From the NCBI GenBank assembly GCA_036279295.1, contig DASUJK010000025.1, positions 1 to 64,000 on the forward strand: a stretch of DNA of 64,000 bases, in the 5' to 3' direction. This DNA comes from DATEPR01 sp036279295. GTDB taxonomy: Bacteria > Actinomycetota > Actinomycetes > Mycobacteriales > Pseudonocardiaceae. The position numbers were made by a program, and so were the translations under genes. The notes beneath the pieces are model-generated. The model had not been told where the DNA came from, did no database searches, and saw only the letters and a list, made by a program, of their open reading frames with translations. Within the stretch, counting starts at the first letter, position 1, and the number at the start of each line of letters is the position of its first letter. Positions 32,865 to 41,718 of this stretch are shown here, piece by piece.

Positions 32865-33029
32865 CCGTACAAGCATCTACCTGTGCGATCCATTCCCGCA
32901 ACGGAACCGGCCTGTGACCCTCGTCGCCAGTGTCGGGCCGGTGATCGGGTACGACCACCTACAAGGTGCGAAGTGCAATTGGTCCGCAGCTCCTCGTCAC
33001 CTGCCCCGACGGCGACTAGCGTCGGAAAG

Positions 33030-34424
33030 ATGGACGGACAGCGTGGTCTCATCGAACGGCTGATCGCCGAACTGGGCGCGGACGCGGTGCTCACCGACAC
33101 CGACGTCACCGCCAGCTACAGCAGGGACATGATGCCGCTCGCGCCCAACGGCGCGCCGCTGGCCGTCGTGCTGCCCGGCAACACCGAACAGGTGCAGGCC
33201 GTCGTGCGTGCCTGCCGGGAGGCCCGCGTGCCGATCGTGCCGAGAGGCGCGGGCAGTGGTCTTTCGGGCGCGGCCAACGCGATCGACGGCTGTGTGGTTC
33301 TGGTCACCTCCCGGATGAACGAGATCCTGGAGATCGACCCGGACAACCGGCTGGCCGTCGTGCAGCCCGGTGTGGTGAACCTGGATTTCCGCGCCGCAGT
33401 GGAGAAGCACGGCCTGTTCTATCCACCCGACCCGTCCAGTTACGACTGGTGCACCATCGGTGGCAACCTGTCCACCAACGCTGGCGGGCTGTGCTGCGTG
33501 AAGTACGGCGTGACCACCGACTCGGTGCTGGGCATGGAGATCGTGCTGGCCGACGGTGAAGTGCTGCGCACCGGCCGACGCACCGTGAAGGGCGTGGCAG
33601 GCTACGACCTGACCAAGCTGTTCGTCGGCAGCGAGGGCACGCTCGGCGTGATCACCTCGGCCACGCTGGCGCTGCGGCCGCTGCCGCAGGCGCCGTGCAC
33701 GCTGGTCGCCACGTTCGACGACACCGAATCGGCTGGTGCCGCGGTCAGCAAGGTCGTCCGCGAGGGCCTGGTGCCGTCGCTGATGGAGATCATGGACTCC
33801 AGTTCGATCAAGGCCTCCGAGTCGTACCTGAAGACCGAACTCGGCCCCGCCGGTGGCTGCGCCGCGCTGCTGCTGTGCCAGTCCGACCTCGGTGGCGAGC
33901 CGGCCACCCGCGAACTGGACATCATCGAGCGGATCTGCACCGACAGCGGCGCGTCCATGACCTATGCCACCGAAGACCTGGCCGAGGGTCGGATGCTGTT
34001 GCAGGCGCGGCGGGTGGTGCTGCTCGCGTTGGAGCAGTACGGCACCTGGCTGACCGACGACGTGTGCGTGCCGAGGACCCGGATCGCCGAGCTGATCGCG
34101 GGCTGCCACCGGATCAGTGACGAGGTCGGCCTGCGGATCGCCGTGGTCGGCCATGCCGGTGACGGCAACATGCACCCGACGATCGTCTACGACCCCACGT
34201 CCGAGGACGAGAAGGCGCGGGCCAAGAAGGCGTTCGACGACATCCTCGCCGTCGGGCTGTCGCTGGGCGGCACGGTGACCGGTGAGCACGGCGTCGGCAA
34301 GATCAAGCGGGAGTGGCTGGAAACCGAGATCGGACCGGTCGCCATGCGGGTGCACCGCGCGCTGAAGGCGGCGATGGACCCGGAGAACCTGTTCAACCCG
34401 GGGTCCATGTTCTCGATGGAGTGA
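33030..34424 (+). CDS. FAD-linked oxidase, glycolate/D-lactate dehydrogenase (GlcD) type
   Basis: A 464-aa flavoprotein. Residues about 40-215 are the PCMH FAD domain (P-R-G-A-G-S-G-L-S-G-A, D-P-S-S-Y-D-W-C-T-I-G-G-N, V-K-G-V-A-G-Y-D-L). The C-terminal substrate domain has V-V-G-H-A-G-D-G-N-M-H-P (metal-binding His residues) and G-E-H-G-V-G-K. The family oxidises 2-hydroxyacids such as glycolate or D-lactate, passing electrons to the membrane chain. The ATG at 33030 fits the family start; the frame is open further upstream without support. No GlcE/GlcF partner is adjacent. Confidence 0.9.
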   Translation: MDGQRGLIERLIAELGADAVLTDTDVTASYSRDMMPLAPNGAPLAVVLPGNTEQVQAVVRACREARVPIVPRGAGSGLSGAANAIDGCVVLVTSRMNEILEIDPDNRLAVVQPGVVNLDFRAAVEKHGLFYPPDPSSYDWCTIGGNLSTNAGGLCCVKYGVTTDSVLGMEIVLADGEVLRTGRRTVKGVAGYDLTKLFVGSEGTLGVITSATLALRPLPQAPCTLVATFDDTESAGAAVSKVVREGLVPSLMEIMDSSSIKASESYLKTELGPAGGCAALLLCQSDLGGEPATRELDIIERICTDSGASMTYATEDLAEGRMLLQARRVVLLALEQYGTWLTDDVCVPRTRIAELIAGCHRISDEVGLRIAVVGHAGDGNMHPTIVYDPTSEDEKARAKKAFDDILAVGLSLGGTVTGEHGVGKIKREWLETEIGPVAMRVHRALKAAMDPENLFNPGSMFSME

Positions 34425-34436
34425 CTCGGCATGGAG

Positions 34437-35093
34437 TCAGCGCTGCCGGGCGGTGGCCCGGTGGCGTGCCCATTCGATGACCACCGGGATCACCGAGATC
34501 ACGACGATGAGCACCAGGATCAGGTCGATGTGGCCTGCGATGAAGTCGATCTGGCCAAGGTAGTAACCGGCGATCAGGACACCGGACGCCCACAGGATGC
34601 CGCCCGCGAGACTGACGGTGAAGTACCTGCCGGGCGCCATCCTGGCCACGCCGGCCACCGCCGTCACGAACGTGCGGATGATCGGCACGAACCGGCCGAG
34701 CAGGATCGCGGCCACGCCGTAGCGCTCGAAGAACAGGTGGGTGCGGTCCACGTACTCCCGTTTGAACAGCCGGGAGTCCGGTTTGTTGAACAGGCGTGGG
34801 CCGATGACGTAGCCGACGCCGTAACCGACCATGTTGCCGACCACGGCGCACGCGCTCATCACCACGCAGGCCAGCCACAGCGGGGTGTGCACGGTGCCGT
34901 GCGCGATGAACAGGCCGAGCGGGAACAACAGCGAGTCGCCCGGCAGGAAGAAGCCGATCAGAATCCCGCACTCGGCGAAGATGATGATGGCGACGATCGG
35001 CACCACCCAGCTGCCCAGGGAGCCGACCAGGTAGTTCGGATCAAGCCACTTCAAGCCCAGTACAGCGGTGGTGGCGAGGGCATGCGACGTCAC
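34437..35093 (-). CDS. DedA-family membrane protein
   Basis: A 218-aa integral membrane protein with the DedA signatures: E-C-G-I-L-I-G-F-F-L-P-G-D-S-L-L-F in the first re-entrant region and G-R-F-V-P-I-I-R-T-F near the middle, then G-G-I-L-W-A-S-G. Five to six hydrophobic helices. DedA proteins are implicated in flipping undecaprenyl-phosphate or phospholipids and in membrane potential. It ends 12 bases from the converging FAD oxidase. Confidence 0.92.
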   Translation of the reverse strand: MTSHALATTAVLGLKWLDPNYLVGSLGSWVVPIVAIIIFAECGILIGFFLPGDSLLFPLGLFIAHGTVHTPLWLACVVMSACAVVGNMVGYGVGYVIGPRLFNKPDSRLFKREYVDRTHLFFERYGVAAILLGRFVPIIRTFVTAVAGVARMAPGRYFTVSLAGGILWASGVLIAGYYLGQIDFIAGHIDLILVLIVVISVIPVVIEWARHRATARQR

Positions 35094-35115
35094 CCCGCCA
35101 ACCGTACAGGTGGGG

Positions 35116-35424
35116 TCAGAGCACGCTCACCAGCCCGACGACAGCACCGGCGGCCAGCCCGAGCAGCACCGCGAGCAGCACGATCCACCACGCCGACAGC
35201 GGCGCGACAGCCGGCATGGGTGTGTACTGCTGGGCGGTCGGCCGCTCCAGCACCGGCGGCACGCCGACGGTGTCCGACGCGCGGCCGGACAGCAGGCCGT
35301 GCTGATCGGTGCCGGACAGCAGTTTGAGCACCGGATCGCTGTCGGGGTCGGCCCTCGGCGCCCGGACCGCCTGCGCCCGCAGCGCCTCGGACAGCAGGCG
35401 CTCCGGATCGGGCTGATCGCTCAC
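35116..35424 (-). CDS. small C-tail-anchored membrane protein
   Basis: A 102-aa protein: a charged N-terminal 40 residues (P-E-R-L-L-S-E-A-L-R-A-Q-A), a Pro/Gly-rich middle and one C-terminal helix (W-W-I-V-L-L-A-V-L-L-G-L-A-A-G-A-V-V-G-L). Likely anchored with its N-terminus in the cytoplasm. No family recognised. It follows nagA by 27 bases on the same strand and may be on its transcript. Confidence 0.65.
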   Translation of the reverse strand: MSDQPDPERLLSEALRAQAVRAPRADPDSDPVLKLLSGTDQHGLLSGRASDTVGVPPVLERPTAQQYTPMPAVAPLSAWWIVLLAVLLGLAAGAVVGLVSVL

Positions 35425-35451
35425 ACCCTTGACGCTACTAGGCCGAACCGG

Positions 35452-36615
35452 TCACGCGACCCAGGTGCCCCGGTGCATCACCCCGGTGGTGTGCAGACCT
35501 TCGTCCAGCAGGACCAGGTCGGCCCGCGCGCCGGGTGCGACCGCGCCCAGCGAGCCCTGCTGGCCGAGCAGCGCGGCCGGTTGGCCGGACACCGCGGCCG
35601 CCGCCTCGACCATCGTCATCCCGCAGCCGTGCACGAAGTTGCGCACGGCCGCGTCCAGCGTGAGCGTGCTGGCGGCCAGCGCGCCACCGCCGTCCAGCGT
35701 CGGCACCCCGTCCCGCACGGTGACCCGCAGGCCGCCGACCTGGTAGACACCGTCGCCGACACCGGCCGCCGCCATCGCGTCGGTGACCAGCACGGTCCGG
35801 CCGGCACCGGCATGCCGGGCAGCCATCCGCACCACGGTCGGGTGCAGGTGCACGAGGTCGCAGATGAGCTCAACGGTGACCCGCTCGTCGTCCAGCAGCG
35901 CGCCGATCGGGCCGGGTTCACGGTGGTGCAGCGGCCGCATGCCGTTGAACAGGTGGGTGGCCACGGTCGCGCCGGCGTCCACGGCCGGCAGCACCTGGGC
36001 CAGCGTCGCGTCGGTGTGGCCGACCGCGACGATCACGCCCGCGTCGGTGAACCGGCGGACCGCGTCCACGGCGCCGTCCAGCTCGGGCGCCAGGGTGACC
36101 ATCCGGATCGTGCCCTGGCCCGCGGCCAGCAGCGCCTCCACCGAGTGCCGGTCCGGCGCCATCAGCACCGCGGGGTCGTGCGCACCGCAGCGGGCCGCCG
36201 AGATGAACGGGCCCTCCAGGTGGATGCCAGCGAACAGACCGTCCCGGACCAGTTCGCGCAGCGACGAGATCTGCTCGACCAGCGCCGGAATCGGGCCGGA
36301 CACCAGGCTGGCCATGGTGGTCGTGGTGCCGTGCCTCCGGTGTGCCGCGACGGCCGTGGCCAGGCGGTCCGGGTCGTGCTCGGTGTACGCGGCGCCGCCG
36401 CCGCCGTGGCAGTGGATGTCCACGAAACCGGGCAGCACCCAGGCGCCGGCCAGGTCCAGCACCGGGGCGTCCGGGTTGTGGTCGTGCACCGGTGGACCCG
36501 TGCCGACCTGCTCGATCGTGTCGTCCCGGACGGTCAGCCAGCCGTCGTCCAGCACCCCGGTACTGGTCACGATCCGGCCGCCGCGCAGCAGCGTCGGCGT
36601 GGAAGTCGTGGTCAC
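35452..36615 (-). CDS. nagA: N-acetylglucosamine-6-phosphate deacetylase
   Basis: A 387-aa amidohydrolase converting GlcNAc-6-P to glucosamine-6-P. Metal and catalytic residues are visible: H-C-H-G at the end of strand 1, E in H-L-E-G-P-F, H in V-G-H-T-D-A, H in T-H-L-F-N-G-M, and the catalytic D in V-T-D-A-M. The start overlaps the upstream ROK kinase stop by four bases. With that kinase it forms a GlcNAc salvage pair; the deaminase nagB is not in the window. The operon promoter holds a dre-type site. Confidence 0.94.
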   Translation of the reverse strand: MTTTSTPTLLRGGRIVTSTGVLDDGWLTVRDDTIEQVGTGPPVHDHNPDAPVLDLAGAWVLPGFVDIHCHGGGGAAYTEHDPDRLATAVAAHRRHGTTTTMASLVSGPIPALVEQISSLRELVRDGLFAGIHLEGPFISAARCGAHDPAVLMAPDRHSVEALLAAGQGTIRMVTLAPELDGAVDAVRRFTDAGVIVAVGHTDATLAQVLPAVDAGATVATHLFNGMRPLHHREPGPIGALLDDERVTVELICDLVHLHPTVVRMAARHAGAGRTVLVTDAMAAAGVGDGVYQVGGLRVTVRDGVPTLDGGGALAASTLTLDAAVRNFVHGCGMTMVEAAAAVSGQPAALLGQQGSLGAVAPGARADLVLLDEGLHTTGVMHRGTWVA

Positions 36616-37535
36616 CGTGCCCCCTCGATCAGGTCCATGGCGAGCAGGCCGGCGCCGAGGCTGCCGGCTTCGTCGCCGAGTTCGGCCAGACGCAGCTCGG
36701 GCATGCGCTGGAACGTGAGCAGCGCCGCGAGCCGGTCGGTCACCGGCTTGACCAGCAGCTCACCGGCCATCGCGAGCCCACCGCCGAGCACGATGACCTC
36801 CGGGCCGATCAACGTGGCCAACACCCGACACCCCCTGGCCAGCGCGTCCAGCGCCTCGTCCCACACCCGCCCGGCCACCGGGTCCCCGTCGGCGACCAGT
36901 GCCACCACCTCGGCGGCGCCGGGCACCGGTCGGCCCGACTTGGCCGAGTAACGGCGGGCGATCGCGGCCGAGGACGCCACGGCTTCCAGGCAGCCGCTCG
37001 CGCCGCAGCCGCACGGCTCGCCGTGGCCGACGTCGACGTGGCCGATCTCACCCGCGTAGCCGCCGCTGGTGCGCAGCGCGCCGTCCATGATCAGCGCTGC
37101 CGCGATGCCCGTCCCGATCGGCATGACCACCACGTCCTGGCACCCGCGTGCCGCACCCATCCGCTGCTCGGCCAGGCCACCGGCACCCACGTCGTGGCCG
37201 AACGCCACCGGCAGGTCGATGACCTCGGTCAGCGCAGCACGGAAGGGGAAGTTCCGCCAGCCGAGGTTGGCCGAGTAGATCCCGATGCCGTCGTGCACCA
37301 CACCGGGTACCACCACGCCGACACCGGCGATCGGCTGCTCACCGAAATCGCCGGCCAGAGCGCCAACCGCGGCCACGATGGCCCGTGCCGTCGCCGTGCC
37401 GTCGGCCCCGCGCGGGGTCGGCCTGCGGGCGCGGGTGAGCACCGTGAGGTCACCGGCCGGGCTCGCGCCGAGGACGGTGGCCTTGATCTCGGTGCCGCCG
37501 ACGTCGACGGCCAGTAACTGTCGTGCGGTGCCCAC
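36612..37535 (-). CDS. ROK-family sugar kinase, probable GlcNAc kinase
   Basis: A 307-aa ROK protein. It has the phosphate loop D-V-G-G-T-E-I-K, the E-x-G-H motif in G-E-I-G-H-V-D-V, and the zinc-binding C-G-C-G-A-S-G-C-L-E just after, giving the full ROK signature. No N-terminal HTH, so it is a kinase and not a repressor. ROK kinases phosphorylate glucose or N-acetyl sugars; the coupled nagA gene points to GlcNAc. A DasR-like site lies 31 bases upstream of the start. Confidence 0.88.
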   Translation of the reverse strand: MGTARQLLAVDVGGTEIKATVLGASPAGDLTVLTRARRPTPRGADGTATARAIVAAVGALAGDFGEQPIAGVGVVVPGVVHDGIGIYSANLGWRNFPFRAALTEVIDLPVAFGHDVGAGGLAEQRMGAARGCQDVVVMPIGTGIAAALIMDGALRTSGGYAGEIGHVDVGHGEPCGCGASGCLEAVASSAAIARRYSAKSGRPVPGAAEVVALVADGDPVAGRVWDEALDALARGCRVLATLIGPEVIVLGGGLAMAGELLVKPVTDRLAALLTFQRMPELRLAELGDEAGSLGAGLLAMDLIEGAR

Positions 37536-37565
37536 GGCTCAGATCTTGCGCCATAGCGGCCACCC

Positions 37566-37577
37566 TGGTCTATACCA
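37566..37577 (-). promoter_or_regulatory. dre-type site (DasR/NagR GntR operator)
   Basis: TGGTCTATACCA is a perfect 12-bp palindrome matching the core of the streptomycete dre consensus TGGTCTAGACCA at all but the two central bases. It lies just before the ROK kinase-nagA operon, the expected target of the GlcNAc-6-P-sensing repressor DasR. The regulator gene is outside the window. Confidence 0.8.
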
Positions 37578-37606
37578 ATCAACCAATCACGCTGAGTTAC
37601 GTGGCC

Positions 37607-38200
37607 TCAGGGAGTGCCGGCCATGATCTTCTGCAGGGCCTCCAGCGCCCTGCTCGCGGTCGACTTGACGGTGCCCTTGGAGATGCCGGCCGCGTCCGCG
37701 ATCTCGGCTTCCGTCAGGTTTCCGTAGTACCGCAGCACCAGCACCTCACGTTGGCGGGGCGGGAGTTGCGACAGTGCGCCGACCACCGCCTGGTGCTCGG
37801 CGGTGAGCATCGCCAGGCTCTCCGCCGAGCGCGCGTTGGCCACGTGCGGCGGCGTGTAGTCGCGGGCGGTCTTGCGGCGGCGCAACACGCTGCGTGATCC
37901 GTTGACCACGGCGGTACGCAGATAGCCGATCGCCGCGGACGCATCCCGCAGCCCGCCCCAGTTGCGGTGCAGCCCGGCGAACGCCTCCTGCACCACGTCC
38001 TCGGCGGTGGCCGGCTCGTCCACCAGCAGCAGCGCCAGCCGGACCAGCCGCATCCGGTGCGTGCGGTACAGGTCCTCCAGCGTCATCGGCGCGGGAGGTG
38101 CCGTCCCGACCGGATCGCCACCGGTGTCGATCGCGCGCAGGTGCCCCAACGTCTGCTCGACGCTGCGCACTCCGCTCTGCCCGTCCCGCTGTTCGGTCAC
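37607..38200 (-). CDS. ECF sigma factor, SigE/SigM-like
   Basis: About 197 aa from a GTG at 38200 behind GGGAGGGG. Region 2 spans L-Y-R-T-H-R-M-R-L-V-R-L-A-L-L-L to G-Y-L-R-T-A-V-V-N; region 4 is L-P-P-R-Q-R-E-V-L-V-L-R-Y-Y, T-E-A-E-I-A-D-A-A-G-I-S-K-G-T-V-K-S. The 55-residue N-terminal extension is unusual. No anti-sigma gene is adjacent on this strand, so control is unclear. Confidence 0.88.
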   Translation of the reverse strand: MTEQRDGQSGVRSVEQTLGHLRAIDTGGDPVGTAPPAPMTLEDLYRTHRMRLVRLALLLVDEPATAEDVVQEAFAGLHRNWGGLRDASAAIGYLRTAVVNGSRSVLRRRKTARDYTPPHVANARSAESLAMLTAEHQAVVGALSQLPPRQREVLVLRYYGNLTEAEIADAAGISKGTVKSTASRALEALQKIMAGTP

Positions 38201-38248
38201 ATCCCCTCCCACCTGGAAACCGTACCGGGTGTGCACAGCCGTGCGGTG

Positions 38249-39178
38249 TCAGCTGTGTTTTCCGGCGTCCGTCCTGGGCATCGCCGCGGCACCGCCCGGA
38301 CCGACGGGTGCGGACGCGGCAGCGCCCCGCTCGGCCACATCGGCCAGGGCGGCCCGGTCGGCGTCCGGCACGATCCGCCGCGCACCCTGCTCGATCAGCC
38401 GGGGCAGCAACGCGCGAATCGCCTTGACCAGCACCAACTGTGCCGGGATGTGGATGACCCTGGCGCGGCGGGCGATGCCGTCGTCGAACGCGTCCACAGC
38501 GACCGACAGCGGATACGTCCGGCCGACCGCGTCGGGCATGGTCCTGCGCAGCGGGCCGAACACGGGGTGCTCGTCGGCGCTGTTCACCATGTCGGTGGAG
38601 ATCCACGTCGGATGGGCGACACCGACATCGACCCCGAGGTGCTTGACCTCGGCCCGCAGCGTGTTGCCGAACGCCTCGACGCCGGCCTTGGCCGCGTTGT
38701 AGGGCGCGTTGCCCGGAATGTGTGCCACGGCGGCCATGGACGACACGATCAGGCAGTAGCCCTTGGCCTCGATCAGGTGCGGCAGGCAGGTGCGGACCGT
38801 GCGCCACACGCCGAGCAGGTCGACCTCGATCACCCGCTCGAACGCGGCCGGGTCGATCGATCGGATGAACCCGGCGGCCGCGATGCCGGCGTTGGCCACC
38901 ACCACGTCGATCCGTCCGTACCTGGCGACGACGCCGGTCACGGCCTGCTGGAGCGCGTCCCAGTCGGTGACGTCGGCCTCCCAGGCCGTCGCCTCCGGGC
39001 CGCACTCGGCGGCGACCGCGCGCAGCTCGTCACCCTCCAGCCCGACCAGCGCCAGGACGGCGCCCTGCGCGGCCAGCCGCCGCGCCACCCCGGCCCCGAT
39101 GCCACGTGCGGCACCGGTGATCAGCACGACCTTGCCGCGCACGGGCCGCTTACCGCGAACCAAGTCCAAGGGGTTCAT
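38249..39178 (-). CDS. short-chain dehydrogenase/reductase (SDR)
   Basis: A 309-aa SDR. The cofactor loop is T-G-A-A-R-G-I-G, followed by N-A-G, S in V-S-S-M-A-A and Y-N-A-A-K for the catalytic Tyr and Lys. The C-terminal 90 residues extend past the core, as in mycobacterial SDRs thought to act on lipids. The start M-N-P-L-D-L-V at 39178 is preferred. Predicted TetR operators of the fadE5/fadA2 type lie 20-48 bases upstream, linking it to the same regulon. It follows the ECF gene's start by a short gap on the same strand. Confidence 0.88.
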   Translation of the reverse strand: MNPLDLVRGKRPVRGKVVLITGAARGIGAGVARRLAAQGAVLALVGLEGDELRAVAAECGPEATAWEADVTDWDALQQAVTGVVARYGRIDVVVANAGIAAAGFIRSIDPAAFERVIEVDLLGVWRTVRTCLPHLIEAKGYCLIVSSMAAVAHIPGNAPYNAAKAGVEAFGNTLRAEVKHLGVDVGVAHPTWISTDMVNSADEHPVFGPLRRTMPDAVGRTYPLSVAVDAFDDGIARRARVIHIPAQLVLVKAIRALLPRLIEQGARRIVPDADRAALADVAERGAAASAPVGPGGAAAMPRTDAGKHS

Positions 39179-39197
39179 GCCAAGCACCGTAGCTCAA

Positions 39198-39226
39198 CTT
39201 ACCAGTAGTAAGCTACTCACGAGTTG
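39198..39226 (-). promoter_or_regulatory. TetR-type operators before the SDR gene
   Basis: CTTACCAGTAGTAAG (39198-39212, 5-base spacer form) and CTACTCACGAGTTG (39213-39226) belong to the same palindrome family as at 4601, 12757 and 15710. They overlap the 3' end of the aldo-keto reductase gene. Confidence 0.6.
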
Positions 39227-40155
39227 GAAGTTTGATCCAGAGCGCTCAGTTCGGCCTGGGTCAGCTCCAGCGAGGCCATCGGCAGCAGGTCGGCCAGCTG
39301 CCGGGTGTTGCGCGCGCTGGCGATCGGCGCGACGACCGTCGGCCGGGACACCAGCCACGCCAGGGCAACCGCGGCCACCGTCGTGGCGTGCGCTGCGGCC
39401 ACCTCGTCCAGCACACCCAGCACCCGCAGGCCGCGATCGTCCAGATACTCGACGGCGCCGCCCGCCCTCGGGCTGTCCACCACAGGCCCACCCGGCCGGT
39501 ACTTGCCGGTGAGGAAACCCCTGGCCAGGCCGTAGTAGGGCAGGACGGCCAGCCGTTCTCGGTCGGCCAGGTCGGCCAGCTCACCCTCGAACGTCGCGCG
39601 GTCCATCAGGTTGTACATCGGCTGCACGGCCACATACCTGGCCAGGCCCTCCCGGTCGGCGAACGCCAGCGACTCGGCGATCCGGCCCGGGCTCATGTTG
39701 GACGTGGCCACGTAGCGCACCTTGCCGGCGCGCACCAGCTCGTCGTAGGCCGCCACCGTCTCCGCGACCGGGGTGTCCTCGTCGTCGTAGTGCGCGTAGT
39801 ACAGGTCGATCGTGTCCACACCCAGCCTGCGCAGCGACGCGTCGGCGGCACCGTGGATCGCCTTGGCGGACAGGCCGGTGTTGGGCGCCAGCCTGCTGCC
39901 CTTGGTGGCCACGACGACGGCATCGCGGTTGCCCCGGGCGGCCAGCCACTCGCCGATGATCACCTCGGACTCGCCGCCCGAGTTGCCAGGCACCCAGGCC
40001 GGATACACGTCGGCGGTGTCCACGAAGTTGCCGCCCGCCGCGGCGTAGCTGTCCAGCACCGCGAACGACCGGTCGCGGTCAGCGGTCCAGCCGAAGACAT
40101 TGGCGCCGAGGCACAGTGGGAACACGTCGAGATCGGTCAGGCCGAGTTTCGTCAT
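39217..40155 (-). CDS. aldo-keto reductase
   Basis: A 312-aa TIM-barrel reductase. The catalytic tetrad is readable: D and Y in F-V-D-T-A-D-V-Y, K in V-V-A-T-K-G-S, H in Y-Y-A-H-Y-D. NADPH-binding residues sit near P-I-A-S-A-R-N-T-R-Q-L. Closest in style to the AKR11/AKR12 group that reduces small aldehydes and ketones. Single gene upstream of the SDR on the same strand. Confidence 0.92.
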   Translation of the reverse strand: MTKLGLTDLDVFPLCLGANVFGWTADRDRSFAVLDSYAAAGGNFVDTADVYPAWVPGNSGGESEVIIGEWLAARGNRDAVVVATKGSRLAPNTGLSAKAIHGAADASLRRLGVDTIDLYYAHYDDEDTPVAETVAAYDELVRAGKVRYVATSNMSPGRIAESLAFADREGLARYVAVQPMYNLMDRATFEGELADLADRERLAVLPYYGLARGFLTGKYRPGGPVVDSPRAGGAVEYLDDRGLRVLGVLDEVAAAHATTVAAVALAWLVSRPTVVAPIASARNTRQLADLLPMASLELTQAELSALDQTSNS

Positions 40156-40201
40156 GCCCCGAAGTTAGTGGCCCGGGGTGCGAGGCGGTGTGTGGCGGCG
40201 G

Positions 40202-40468
40202 TTACTCCTCGACCTGCACCGGTCCACAGAACGCGACATGCTGGTCCAGCCGAGGGTCCGGGATGGCCGGACCGGTCAGGTAACGCGCGCAGTCCGGGGT
40301 GGCCTTCCCGCGCACGATCACCGAGTAGTAGTGCCCGTCGTCCCGCGTGCCGGTCGGCCGGAACATCTCGACCCGGACGGACTGGGCCGGAAAGTAGTGA
40401 TGCCCGCCGAGGACCACGGTTTCCGTGCTCTCCGCGATGACCTCACCATTGAGTCGCGCAATCGCCAT
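40202..40468 (-). CDS. DUF427 protein
   Basis: An 88-aa protein matching DUF427: G-E-V-I-A-E-S-T-E-T-V-V-L, H-H-Y-F-P, Y-Y-S-V-I-V at the expected spacing. The family is a small beta-sandwich of unknown role, common in actinobacteria. It is divergent from fba. Confidence 0.88.
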   Translation of the reverse strand: MAIARLNGEVIAESTETVVLGGHHYFPAQSVRVEMFRPTGTRDDGHYYSVIVRGKATPDCARYLTGPAIPDPRLDQHVAFCGPVQVEE

Positions 40469-40611
40469 CTCTCCAAGTTAGCTCGGTCACAGGCCGTCGC
40501 GCCATCCCTAGATCATTTTCGCGGTGCCGGGCGATGTATCGGTCAAGCTGGCCGGCTCACTACGATGCTCGCGACGGGTGGGGACCAGATTTCTGTCAGG
40601 AGGACGACCGG

Positions 40612-41646
40612 ATGCCTATCGCGAGCCCCGAGATCTACCAAGAGATGCTGGACCGGGCCAAGGCGAACGGCTTCGCCTACCCCGCCATCAACGTGACGTC
40701 GTCGGAGACGCTGAACGCCGCACTGCGCGGCTTCGCGGAGGCGGAGAGCGACGGCATCGTCCAGGTGTCCACCGGCGGTGCCGAGTTCGCGTCCGGCACC
40801 AAGGTGAAGGACATGGTCACCGGTGCGTCGGCGCTCGCCGAGTTCGCCCACGTGATCGCCGACAAGTACCCGGTGAACGTGGCGCTGCACACCGACCACT
40901 GCCCCAAGGACAAGCTGGACAACTACGTCCGGCCGCTGATCGCGATCAGCCAGGAGCGGGTCGACGCAGGCCTGCCGCCGCTGTTCCAGTCGCACATGTG
41001 GGACGGCTCGGCCGTGCCGATCGACGAGAACCTGACCATCGCGGCCGAACTGCTCGACCTGGCCGCCAAGGCGAACATCATCCTGGAGATCGAGGTCGGT
41101 GTCGTCGGCGGCGAGGAGGACGGCGTCGCCAACGAGATCAACGAGAAGCTGTACACGTCGCCCGAGGACTACCTGAAGACCGTGGCCGCGCTGGGCACCG
41201 GCGAGAAGGGCCGGTACCTGCTGGCGGCCACGTTCGGCAACGTGCACGGCGTGTACAAGCCGGGCAACGTCAAGCTGCGCCCGGAGATCCTCAAGCAGGG
41301 CCAGGAAGTGGTCAGCGAGCAGCTCGGCCTGCCGGCCGGCAGCAAGCCGCTGGACCTGGTGTTCCACGGCGGTTCCGGCTCGCTGCCCGAGGAGATCGCG
41401 GCCGCCGTGTCCTACGGCGTGGTCAAGATGAACGTGGACACCGACGCGCAGTACGCGTTCACCCGGCCGATCGCGGCGCACATGTTCAGCAACTACGACG
41501 GTGTGCTCAAGGTGGACGGCGAGGTCGGCAACAAGAAGGCCTACGATCCGCGCAGCTACCTCAAGGCGGCCGAGCAGGGCATGGCCACCCGCGTCGCCAA
41601 GGCGTGCGAGGACCTGCGGTCCGCCGGCCGGATGCTGGCCGGCTGA
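40612..41646 (+). CDS. fba: class II fructose-bisphosphate aldolase
   Basis: A 344-aa zinc aldolase of glycolysis and gluconeogenesis. The ATG at 40612 has AGGAGG seven bases upstream. Zinc and catalytic motifs: H-T-D-H-C-P-K-D, E-I-E-V-G-V-V-G-G-E-E-D-G, F-G-N-V-H-G-V-Y, F-H-G-G-S-G-S, and N-V-D-T-D near the end. DUF3151 and purA follow, the same order as around Rv0357c-Rv0363c in M. tuberculosis. Confidence 0.96.
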   Translation: MPIASPEIYQEMLDRAKANGFAYPAINVTSSETLNAALRGFAEAESDGIVQVSTGGAEFASGTKVKDMVTGASALAEFAHVIADKYPVNVALHTDHCPKDKLDNYVRPLIAISQERVDAGLPPLFQSHMWDGSAVPIDENLTIAAELLDLAAKANIILEIEVGVVGGEEDGVANEINEKLYTSPEDYLKTVAALGTGEKGRYLLAATFGNVHGVYKPGNVKLRPEILKQGQEVVSEQLGLPAGSKPLDLVFHGGSGSLPEEIAAAVSYGVVKMNVDTDAQYAFTRPIAAHMFSNYDGVLKVDGEVGNKKAYDPRSYLKAAEQGMATRVAKACEDLRSAGRMLAG

Positions 41647-41668
41647 CCCGATCGACGGTCCAACGATG

Positions 41669-41698
41669 GAGTGGGTCGGCTTGTCAGCCGGCCCACTC
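41669..41698 (+). terminator. terminator of fba
   Basis: Stem GAGTGGGTCGGCT / AGCCGGCCCACTC (13 bp, one G-U) with a 4-base loop, 23 bases past the fba stop. Confidence 0.8.
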
Positions 41699-41718
41699 CG
41701 ACGGCAGGGTCGATCGCC

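Noticed and set aside
32294..33109. An N-terminal extension of the MFS exporter into and beyond the marR region
   Set aside because: The frame is open by chance; it would overlap marR entirely and is not protein-like. The ATG at 32293 has a strong ribosome site and fits the family.
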